DNA from: Xanthomonas sp. 3793
Lineage (GTDB): Bacteria > Pseudomonadota > Gammaproteobacteria > Xanthomonadales > Xanthomonadaceae
Direction: 5' to 3'
DNA length: 64,000 nucleotides
Assembly: GCF_024806835.1 (NCBI RefSeq)
Contig: NZ_JANTYU010000001.1
Span: forward strand, 620,001 to 684,000
Numbering within the stretch: position 1 is the first letter of the stretch; the number at the start of each line of letters is the position of its first letter. Made by a program: the position numbers and the translations under genes. The notes under the pieces were generated by a model, which did no database searches, was not told the origin of the DNA, and saw only the letters and a list, made by a program, of their open reading frames with translations. Positions 8,603 to 17,500 of the stretch are shown here, piece after piece.

Positions 8603-10357
8603 TTATCTGCACGGTGTGTCATCGGTGCGATGGCCGTTGGTATTCCAGTTCTGATCCAGCCCATCGGTTCCTGCATAGGCGTAGCAGGTGGTGGCCAGAC
8701 CCGCTAGCGGCGTGGCCCCGGTGATGCTGACTTCGTACGGAAACTGCAACGGCCTCTTGCCTGCCAGCTGGTCGACGGCGGTCGGCACAACGCTATAGCG
8801 ATACGGCGTGGCGGTCACGACCAGATAGGTCTGCGTGCTGCCGGCAGGCAGCGTCAAGGTCACCGCGCTCTTCGCCGTGCCGTCCACTGCGCCCAGCGGT
8901 GCGTACGTGGGATGCGACTGCGCATCCAGACTGACCAGCGTGAAGCGCCACGCAGCCTGGTCAGCCACGGTCTTTCCCTGCAGGCTCACGCTGATCGCCT
9001 TTGCTCCAGTCTGCGGGGTCAGCGGAATGACGTGGGTGCCATAGATGTTCAATGGCCGCTCCGGTGAGGAGGCATAGCGGCCGCGCGTGGCCAATGCCTT
9101 CAACGGTACATAACGCTTGGCGGCAGCACGATCCTTGCTGATGTCGAGCAAGGCCTTCTGGCTGACGAAGTCGAATGCGGCAAGCCGAGCGCCATAGCGC
9201 CCGATGGAATCTGCAAACGAACGAAAACCCTGCGGAAACACGCCCTGTTGCTGGCCGAGGCGAACCACTGTCTGAATCGGCAGCTCCAGGGTATCGCCAG
9301 CGGCATTGCGCTGATTTTTCAGCCACATCTCCCAGACCAGCGAGCGGGTTGCGTCGGTTTCGGCCAGAAACATCAACAATGGATGCGCACCATAGCGGCT
9401 CTCCGGAAAGAGCGGTCCGTTCTCCAGGTTCGACTGGTAGTACGCCACTGCAGAATCGTCCATCCGCGCGGTCTGAAACGCGCTCCAGTTGGCATGGGTT
9501 TCCCAGAACCAGCCGGCGGCCTGCAAATTGCGGTAGCCGCCACTGTAGTACTGCAAGGTGTGCATGAACTCATGCGCGACCGAGTGCGAGCCGTACCCAA
9601 GCGCCCAGGACGAGATACCGATCGCCTGCCCTCCACTGGCACCGCATTCGGTGAGATCGCCGCCCTGCACATACGGCAGCCCGGTGCCGCACAGGTAGAC
9701 ATTGATGCGCTTGGGCGCCGTCGCTGCGGCATAGGGCATCGGTGCGCCGAGCAGGTCGGCATTCATCTGCCAGACCTTTTCGAACCAGGCGGCGCTGTGG
9801 GTAACGAAGGTTGTCCACGCGACGCCGCGCGTGGCCACATCGCGATAACTCTCCGCGGCCGTATTCACTCCGTACCAGAATGCGAAGTGCTGCGTTTCGT
9901 ATTTCTTCGCGGATCCAGTCGCCAGCATCGCGGCGGTAATGGTGTCCGGTTCGGCCTTGGTCAGATACGTGCGTCGATCCACCCGCGCCGGATGCGCCTT
10001 GGCGACGGTGGCGACGTATTGCCGGTCGGACGCGGCGAACGAAAGCAGTTGATACCGCCGTCGGCAACCATCGGGGTACTCGAGCACCACCGATCGCACC
10101 GACACCGCCGAATCCTCGCCGAACGCAGTGATCAATCTGGCCTGAAACGGCGCCCCGTCGGCAGCGCCGACCGCATTCAATGCCGCCGAACTGCGGACCG
10201 GCGTCCAGGTACGCAATGGCTGGGCGGCCCCCCAGGGAGCGTCGTTGGACAGCGACTGGCACCCCACAGCCTCCGCGGCTGCGGCAATGCCGGGGAGTGC
10301 CGCCGATAAGACGGTTGCAAGAATCGCTCTGACGATGCCGCGTGTTCGATGCTGCAT
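8603..10357 (-). CDS. Secreted HExxH protein (DUF6055-like putative metallopeptidase)
   Basis: 584 aa from the ATG at 10357, supported by GGAG 7 nt upstream and by a signal peptide directly after it (AILATVLSAALPGIAAAAEA). The longer frame adds 78 unsupported codons. The middle of the protein has SVAHEFMHTLQYYSGGY, a perfect HExxH zinc motif. About 20 residues later comes WFWETHANW, whose Glu could be the third ligand as in gluzincins. The C-terminal ~130 residues look like a beta-rich domain. The layout resembles DUF6055, whose biochemical role I do not know. It lies 97 bp downstream of the S9 peptidase in the arabinosidase operon, which suggests proteolysis of a glycoprotein substrate (inference). 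Confidence 0.7.
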   Translation of the reverse strand: MQHRTRGIVRAILATVLSAALPGIAAAAEAVGCQSLSNDAPWGAAQPLRTWTPVRSSAALNAVGAADGAPFQARLITAFGEDSAVSVRSVVLEYPDGCRRRYQLLSFAASDRQYVATVAKAHPARVDRRTYLTKAEPDTITAAMLATGSAKKYETQHFAFWYGVNTAAESYRDVATRGVAWTTFVTHSAAWFEKVWQMNADLLGAPMPYAAATAPKRINVYLCGTGLPYVQGGDLTECGASGGQAIGISSWALGYGSHSVAHEFMHTLQYYSGGYRNLQAAGWFWETHANWSAFQTARMDDSAVAYYQSNLENGPLFPESRYGAHPLLMFLAETDATRSLVWEMWLKNQRNAAGDTLELPIQTVVRLGQQQGVFPQGFRSFADSIGRYGARLAAFDFVSQKALLDISKDRAAAKRYVPLKALATRGRYASSPERPLNIYGTHVIPLTPQTGAKAISVSLQGKTVADQAAWRFTLVSLDAQSHPTYAPLGAVDGTAKSAVTLTLPAGSTQTYLVVTATPYRYSVVPTAVDQLAGKRPLQFPYEVSITGATPLAGLATTCYAYAGTDGLDQNWNTNGHRTDDTPCR

Positions 10358-10454
10358 GAGGTTCTCCAACGGGACGCGCCGGAATGGCGGCCTTTGAAAT
10401 GAAGCTGCGCTCGCTGCCTGCACCGGCCCCGCTGACCGTGACACGCGCGTGCGA

Positions 10455-12899
10455 TCACGCTGGCGGCTGTGTGACCGATAGGGTGGACGATGTGCGATTC
10501 CACTCCGGCGTCGGTGCCTGCTGCATCCAGCGCATGAAGAAATCCAGCAGGCGCCGGCGGCCATACTCGCCACCGGCGCCATGGTCGCCACCGGGCACCA
10601 CCAGCAGGTCGAACTCCTTGCCGGCCTTGATCAGGCGATCGGCCACCTGGAAGGTGCTGGCGGGATCGACATTCATGTCCATGTCGCCGGTGACCAGCAG
10701 CAAATGCCCTTGCAGGCGCGCGGCGTTTTCCACGTTGGACGATTCGGCATACCACGGCCCCACCGGCCAGCCCATCCATTGTTCGTTCCACCAGATCTTG
10801 TCCATGCGGTTGTCGTGACAGCCGGAGTTGGCCACGCCCGCCACATAGAACTCAGGATGGAACAGCAACGCGCCCAAGGCATTCTGGCCGCCAGCCGAGG
10901 TGCCGTAGATGCCGACGCCGCCATTGATGGCGTACCACGGATACTGCGCGGCAGCGGCCTTGTGCCAGGCGATGCGATCCGGCAGGCCGGCATCCTTGAG
11001 GTTGCGCCAGGCCACGTCGTGGAAAGCGCGCGCGCGATTGTTGGTCCCCATGCCATCGATCTGCGCCACCGCAAAGCCCAGCGCGGTCAGCGAAGGCACC
11101 GCCGTGGTGAAACCCTTCGGCACGAAGGAGCCTTGCGGGCCGGCATAGATGTCTTCGACCACGCGGTAGCGCTGCTGCGGATCCAGCTGCTGCGGGCGAT
11201 GGATCACCCCCCAGATCTCGGTCTTGCCATCGCGCCCGGTGGTATGGAACGGCAACGGCGCCTGCCAACCGGCCGCCAGCAGGCGGCTCAGATCGGTGCG
11301 CTCGATGGTGCGCGCCACGCTGCCGTCGACGTTGCGCCGCAGCTGGAGCACCGGCCCCAGATCCACGCGCGAGTACAGATCCAGCAACCACGTTCCGTCT
11401 GGCGAGTACTGCACGGCATGGTCGGCCTGCTGCGGCGTCAACGCCGTGAGACCGCTACCGTCCAGGCCAATGCGATAGGCGTGGCGATAATACGGATCTT
11501 CGCCGGGCTGCATGCCGGAGGCACTGAAGTACAGCTGCCCGGCTGGCTCGTCGATGCGATCGAGCTTGCGCACCACCCACTCGCCACGCGTGACCTGGCG
11601 GACCACCGCGCCGGTGCGGCCGTCGTACAGATACAGATGCTCCCAGCCATCGCGCTCGGAGGCCCATACGATCTGCGTGCCATCGGCCAGATCGCGCCGC
11701 GCATGCTTGCCGCCGTCCTCGTGCTCGCCGCTGAGCTCGGAGTATTCGATGAAGGTCGGCGAGGTTTCTTCGATCAGCGTGCGCGCGGCGGCGCTGCGTG
11801 CATCCACCTCGATGACGCGGTACAGCTGATGCCCGCGTGCGTTGTACTCGAAGGTGAGACCGCGGCTGTCCTTCCACCACACCATCTCACTCAGGCTGAA
11901 GGCATCGGGCAGCAGCGTCATCACCACCGGATGCGCCGCGCGCGTGGCGATGTCGAACAGTACCGGCTGCATCACCGGCAACATATCGCCGGGCTTGGGA
12001 TAGACCTGCTGGTGCAACTTGGGCTGCACCTGATCGGCCGGTGCCGATTCGATGTAGTAGACCATGCGCGGCGGTGGCGCCTTGACCCGATAGACGGCCA
12101 GATGCTGCGAATCCGGCGACCACACCAGGCTGTCCAGCGCGTAGTAGTACTGCGCACTGCCATCGCGACTGAGCACGCTGCGCTCGCCGCCGCTCGCCGG
12201 CGCGATCACCACGTTGGCTTGCTCCACCCAGGCACGCCAGCGCCCATCCGGCGATAGCTTGGCATCGCGCTCGCCCTGTTTGAGCGGAAGCCGCATATCC
12301 ATCGACTCCGGCGGCGCATCGCGGTCGTGCAGATGCACGCAGGAATAACGCGACAACGTGCACTGCCAGCCGACGCCGGCGAGCTGGAACGCCAGACGGT
12401 CCTGCTGCAGGGTTGGTGCCTGCAGCGCCAGCGCTGCCGCATCCACCTTCTGCGCGCCGGCCTGGGTCAGTGCCGCCGCCAGGCGTGCATGGTCGAAGGC
12501 CAGCGTATTGCGGCCGCTGGCGGCCTCCACCATGCGGTACTCGATGGCCGGCGGCCGACCGCTGCGCGCAACCCCGCGCCTATAGAGGAAGCGCCCGGCA
12601 TCGACCCAGGTCGGCGCACTGGGCGCATGCTCGACCAGCGCGGCGTAGTGCTGCGACAGGCCGAGCGCACGCGTGTAGTCCGCGGCAGTGGGAGCCGCTG
12701 CGGCTGAGGAGGTGGGACTGGCCGTCGACGTCGCTGCGGCAGCGGGCATCGCTGCGGATGCAGGCGCGGATGTTGCAGCCGCCGGCATGACCGATGCGGC
12801 AGCCAACGCCAACTGCAACGGCCAGCGCACGACGACAAGCCGCAACAGCGCGCGGCAACGGAGGGACAACGCGGGGATCGTACGCACGACATGCCTCAT
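10455..12899 (-). CDS. Secreted S9 (DPP IV-type) peptidase
   Basis: 814 aa if started at the ATG at 12899, just before a signal-like stretch (LQLALAAASVMPAAAT). An in-frame ATG at 12929 is possible; neither has a strong Shine-Dalgarno. An N-terminal beta-propeller (DPPIV_N type) is followed by an alpha/beta hydrolase domain. The nucleophile elbow GIYGTSAGGQ has its Ser codon at 10896-10898, the acid lies in GDMDMNVDPAS, and the His is in PGGDHGAGG. DPP IV-like enzymes remove dipeptides with Pro or related residues at P1, which would suit proline/hydroxyproline-rich peptides. It starts 19 bp after the GH43 stop in the same operon. A paralog with the same flanking motif (DNRMDK.WWNEQWMGWPV style) lies at 29538-31886. 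Confidence 0.87.
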   Translation of the reverse strand: MRHVVRTIPALSLRCRALLRLVVVRWPLQLALAAASVMPAAATSAPASAAMPAAAATSTASPTSSAAAAPTAADYTRALGLSQHYAALVEHAPSAPTWVDAGRFLYRRGVARSGRPPAIEYRMVEAASGRNTLAFDHARLAAALTQAGAQKVDAAALALQAPTLQQDRLAFQLAGVGWQCTLSRYSCVHLHDRDAPPESMDMRLPLKQGERDAKLSPDGRWRAWVEQANVVIAPASGGERSVLSRDGSAQYYYALDSLVWSPDSQHLAVYRVKAPPPRMVYYIESAPADQVQPKLHQQVYPKPGDMLPVMQPVLFDIATRAAHPVVMTLLPDAFSLSEMVWWKDSRGLTFEYNARGHQLYRVIEVDARSAAARTLIEETSPTFIEYSELSGEHEDGGKHARRDLADGTQIVWASERDGWEHLYLYDGRTGAVVRQVTRGEWVVRKLDRIDEPAGQLYFSASGMQPGEDPYYRHAYRIGLDGSGLTALTPQQADHAVQYSPDGTWLLDLYSRVDLGPVLQLRRNVDGSVARTIERTDLSRLLAAGWQAPLPFHTTGRDGKTEIWGVIHRPQQLDPQQRYRVVEDIYAGPQGSFVPKGFTTAVPSLTALGFAVAQIDGMGTNNRARAFHDVAWRNLKDAGLPDRIAWHKAAAAQYPWYAINGGVGIYGTSAGGQNALGALLFHPEFYVAGVANSGCHDNRMDKIWWNEQWMGWPVGPWYAESSNVENAARLQGHLLLVTGDMDMNVDPASTFQVADRLIKAGKEFDLLVVPGGDHGAGGEYGRRRLLDFFMRWMQQAPTPEWNRTSSTLSVTQPPA

Positions 12900-12918
12900 T
12901 CTGGTTGGGTCACTACGC

Positions 12919-14502
12919 TCACGGCGCATCGCAGCGGCTGCTGTCGGTGTCGCCGGCAGCCGGCAAAGGTTGCGGGTGCGGTGCCAGCACTTCCCACTCC
13001 TGCACGGCCAGCGCGGCGTAACTGCCGGGTTGACCGGAGGCATCCATCAGCAGGCGCACGCAACGTGTGCTGACTGCCGCAAACGACACCGCCTCGTAGC
13101 GATCGGTGCGGGTGCCGTAGCGCTCGCGCGTCTGCACCGGATGCCATTGCCCGCCCTGGCGGTATTCCAGGTGCCAGCGCGCCGGCGGCGCCACACCGAC
13201 CTGCGCGCCGGCCGGGTGATCGGCCCAGAACATCACGCGGCTGCTGTCCAGCGTGACCGGCTGCGCCCAGCTGTACTGGAGCCAGTGCCGTGGCGGATTG
13301 TCGGGCGTCCAGCTGCCCCACAGCTGCGGCGGCAGCGGATTGGCCTTGACCACCCCATCGTTGAGCGCGGCCATCCAGTACTGCAGCGGAATATCCGGGC
13401 CGTTGGACGCGGTGGCCACGGCTGAGGGCGCCTGATTGCGCTGTGGCGGCAGCGCTGGCTGCGCGCGCCGGCTCGGAGTGACGGTGCGGATGCCGGCCGG
13501 CTGGGTGCTGTCGTCCCACTGCAGCGGATCGATCGCCACGCTGCGGCGGAAATGCCCGCCGCCACGCGCATCGGCGGTGTGATAGACCAGATACCACTGC
13601 CCCTTGAAGGCGACGATGCCCGGATGCGAGGTGGTCGAGGACACCGGCGGCAGCACGATGCCGCGATAGGTCCACGGCCCCAGCGGCGTGGGTGCGCTCG
13701 CATAGGCGATGCACGCGTGATACAGCGTGGGCGTACACGCCGACTCGCGGCCGGCAGTGTTGGCCGCGTAGGCCAGGTAATAGACACCGTTGCGCTTGAA
13801 CAGCCATGGCGCTTCGAAATAGCCCTTGAGCGTGTCCACCGCGACAGGCGTGCCCTTGAAGCTCACCATGTCGCGCTCCAGCTCCACCCCGAACAACGCG
13901 CCGAAGGTGCCCCAGTACAGATACACGCGGCCATCGTCATCGACCAGCACCGTGGGGTCGATGTTCTGGATGGTGTTGCGGTTGGGCACCGACTGCGACA
14001 CCACCGGCCCTTGCGGATGCGCATCGGTCCACGGGCCGAGCGGGCTGTCGGCCACCGCCACGCCGATCGCGAAGGGATCCGGACTGGATGCGTTGCGCTG
14101 CTGCACCGGCGCATACAGGTAATAGCGGCCATCCGGCCCGCGCACGATCTGCGCTGCGTAGGCATGGCGCTGGTCGGCCCAGGCGAACACCTGTTGCGGG
14201 CGCAGCAGATCACGGTAATGCGTCCACTGGCCGCTGGCCGGGTCGCTGCTGACGAACATCTGCCAGCCAGGCATGACGAAGGCGTTGCGATCCGGTGGCG
14301 CGGTGTCGCGCCCGGCCAGGATGTACAGCTTGCCATCGGCCACCAACGGCGCTGGGTCGGCCGAATAGGTGCTGCCATCGGCGAGGATCGGGTTGCCCGG
14401 CGCATGCAGCGGCACACCCCGCGGCGGCACCGCATAGGCGGCCAATGCGGCCAACCACAACGCGCCGGCCAGCGCCAAGGTGCGCGCCAGGCTGCCGATC
14501 AC
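12919..14502 (-). CDS. hypAA: GH43 alpha-L-arabinofuranosidase (HypAA-like)
   Basis: 527 aa using a GTG start at 14502 that overlaps the upstream stop as GTGA. The longer open frame upstream is only a shadow of the GH121 gene. A signal peptide follows (TLALAGALWLAALAAYA). The GH43 five-bladed propeller acids are visible: STYSADPAPLV (base Asp), NIDPTVLVDDDGRVYLYWG (pKa-modulating Asp) and YFEAPWLFKRNGVYYL (acid Glu). A C-terminal discoidin-like module (HWLQYSWAQPVTLDSSRVMF) resembles one in the neighbouring GH121 protein. In the Hyp-arabinoside pathway this family removes the terminal alpha-1,3-L-arabinofuranose of extensin Ara4. Overlap with GH121 and gene order support the HypAA call. A xylan/arabinan role cannot be excluded by motif alone. 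Confidence 0.8.
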   Translation of the reverse strand: MIGSLARTLALAGALWLAALAAYAVPPRGVPLHAPGNPILADGSTYSADPAPLVADGKLYILAGRDTAPPDRNAFVMPGWQMFVSSDPASGQWTHYRDLLRPQQVFAWADQRHAYAAQIVRGPDGRYYLYAPVQQRNASSPDPFAIGVAVADSPLGPWTDAHPQGPVVSQSVPNRNTIQNIDPTVLVDDDGRVYLYWGTFGALFGVELERDMVSFKGTPVAVDTLKGYFEAPWLFKRNGVYYLAYAANTAGRESACTPTLYHACIAYASAPTPLGPWTYRGIVLPPVSSTTSHPGIVAFKGQWYLVYHTADARGGGHFRRSVAIDPLQWDDSTQPAGIRTVTPSRRAQPALPPQRNQAPSAVATASNGPDIPLQYWMAALNDGVVKANPLPPQLWGSWTPDNPPRHWLQYSWAQPVTLDSSRVMFWADHPAGAQVGVAPPARWHLEYRQGGQWHPVQTRERYGTRTDRYEAVSFAAVSTRCVRLLMDASGQPGSYAALAVQEWEVLAPHPQPLPAAGDTDSSRCDAP

Positions 14503-17500
14503 CGGGTCGATCCCTGGCGCCGGGTCGGCGTGCTGGCTGGCTTGATCTGCACGTTGAGGGGAACCGACACCGCCCCGGTGGGCGCACGCCCCTGCGCGGT
14601 GCCGGTCAGGCCGATCTGCCCGGGTTGCGCGTAACGCGCCGGCGCCAGCGCCGGCCATTGCACCGGCAGGCGCTCGCGCGAGCCGTCGTTGTATTGCACG
14701 CTCACAAAGCCCGGCAGCGTGGGCGCCTGCCCGGCCACTGCGCTCACCTCGGGCAAGGCCTGTACGGTGTTGATCTGCCCCGGCGGAGTGGCGCGTACCC
14801 AGACCATGGCCTTGACCGGAGCCACGCCCTCCACCAGCCCCTGCACCTCCACCGCACCCTCGCTGCCCAACCGCTCGACCGCCAACTCCGGCCACTGCAC
14901 CGCCACCGGCAGCACGCTGCCATCGGCAAAGAAGGCATCGACCTGCGGCGGGAACACCGGCAGCTGGCCGGGCGCGGTACGCAGGTCGATCGCTTCCACG
15001 CGCGTGGGTAACTCCGAGTGCACCTGCCATTCGTCTACGCCGATGGGCATGCGCCCGTCGGCGCCGGGCTGGGTGGCGAGCACCGCACGCACCGCGGTGG
15101 CGACCACCGGCGCAAAGCGGGCGGTGCTGGCGGCACCGCTGGCAGCGGCGGCAATCGGGTAGCCGCCGTCGGCGACGATGTCCTGCCAGCGGCCGTCGTG
15201 CAGTGCCTGCAATGTCCAGCTGGCGGGCGCGGCCACCCCGCCGCGGGGCTGGTCGTTCCAGAAGTACAGCGTGCTGGACGACAGCCGCACCGGCCGCGGC
15301 CACTGGTACTGCAGCCAGAGCGTGGCCGGTTGTTCGCTCCCGTAACTGCCCCAGCGCCGGCTGCCCTTCGGCTGGCTGCCCGCTGCGGGAACGAACCCGT
15401 CGTTGAGCGCCTGCACGCGGTACTGCGAGCCGGTCAGTTGCGCGCTGACCGTGGCCAGCGCGTGCAGGGGCACGCTCTGCAGCACTGGCGCGGCGGGCGC
15501 GAGCAGTTGCACGTCGGCATGACCGTCCAATGCACCGTCGTTGGCCGCTAGCCGCACCGTGTACGCACCCGGACGCGTGAAGCGTACCGTCGTATGCACT
15601 GCGGCAGGATCTTCGAACACCGCATCGCCACCCTGCGGGCCTTGCAGCATCTGCCAGCGCACCTGCAACGCGCCGTTGGGCAAGCCGTCATCGCCCACCC
15701 GGCCGTTCACCATCACCGCGCCATCGGCACCGGGATCGTCCAGCTGCCATGCCTGCACCTGCGGCGGCGCATTGCCGGCAACCGCAGGCGCGGCCAGGCC
15801 ACTGTCGAAGACCTGGAGTTCCTTGATGCCGGTGCGTGCACTGCCGGCATGGGTCACCACCACGCGCAGCGCCTGCGCACGCAGCGCCGGAAAGCGCACC
15901 CGGTTGCGGTTGCCCACGGCGATCGCCGCATCGCGCACCTGCCCGGGAACGGTCTTCCAGTTGCCGGCGCCGTCCTGGTATTGCACGGTATAGATCCACG
16001 GCGCGGCGTAGCCGGGATGGGTGCCCGACGGAAAACCATGCTGCACGCCTGCCGGGGCCGAGCTGCGATAGAAATACAGCACCACCTGATCCACCTGCCG
16101 CGGCTGGCCCAGGTCCAGCGCGATCCAGTCGCTGGCAGACGGCGAGCCGGCGGTGCCCCAGAACGGGGTATTCGCGGTACTGCCATCCACCGCCGCAGTG
16201 GCGGCAAACCCCGGCGTGGCAAAACTGGCGGTGACCTGTGCGCCTTCTGCGAGATTCGTGGTGGCGGTGGCCGGCAGCGTCGCATCCACGCCGGCCTTGC
16301 CCAGCAGTTGGGCAAGGCGCGAATCGGCAGCGATCGGCACCTGCGCCATCGACGCCAGTTGCGCCGGATGCGCCTCCAGCACCTGCGCCGCGCCGTTGCC
16401 ATTGACCGCGTCCGGCGCTGCGCTCACCTGCCCGCTGGCCGGGTCGTAGATCACATGCGCAAGCCTGTCCACGCGAAACGCCAGCGTGCCATCCAGATAC
16501 ACGCTATAGCCCTGCGCGGCCCTGCCGTTGTAATGGCGCCCGTCGCGGTCCCAGACGATGCTCAGATTGCGATCGCGGTAGCGCAGGTTGTCGGCGGCGA
16601 AATGGTCCCAGCCGATGTCGATGGGATACAGCTCGATCCTGTCGTCGTTGCGTGGGCGCAGGCCCATCGCGTCCTCGATCATCGTGAAGTTGGTCGCCCC
16701 CAGCTGGGTGTGGTGAATCCACGAGCGGTACCCGATCTTGCCGCCATCGCCGGCACTGCCCCTGGCCCAGAATTCGTTCTGGTCGGGGTAGCGGTTGTCG
16801 CCGTCGATATAGGGCGCCCATGCATTCCAGTACAGCAGCTTGCGGTAGCTGCGCGCGCTCAGGAACGGGCTGGGGTAATCGCGCAGCGCCTCGCCGAACA
16901 GGCGGAACGCCACGGTGGCGTTGATGGTGGAAAAGTTGTTACTGCCCGAATCGGCGCCGCTGCCGCGCGCCTGCAGATCGACCTGATTGGCGGTATAGAA
17001 CGGAAACAGCGGGTAATGCGCCGCATCGGCGAACAGCCGCAATGCGCGGACATACTTGGGGTCGTAGTCCGGCTCCCCCTGCTTGGGCATCAGGCCCACG
17101 CTGAAAGGGTAATAGTTGTTGGTTTCCTTCCAGTCCACCGGCAGGCGCGGCCCTTTGGCCTGGCGATGCTTGAGCAGCTCGCCGTGCAAGCCCACCGAGT
17201 CGGCGCTGTCGCTGTGGTCCTGCCACAACACGTCCAGCACCGCCTGGCGGATGCGTTGTGCGGTCGCCTGCATGCGCTGCGCGGTTGCGCTGTCGCCGGC
17301 CAGTTGCGCTGCCTGCGCCGCGGCCTGCGCATTGGCGTACACATAGGCGCTTTCGGTGCGATCCATGCGGATTTCGCCGTGCTTGGCCGCCCAGTCGAAC
17401 GACACCGCATCGGCATCGTTGCCGGTCATCGCTGCCCAGTCGTATTCGATCAGGCCGTTGTGGTTGAGATCGTAGGCAGCCAGTACGCCGTCCACATCGC

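Noticed and set aside
15594..15999. Separate small genes inside the GH121 coding region
   Set aside because: Overlapping frames with no signals; the discoidin/Ig domain order of the main gene is continuous across this stretch.
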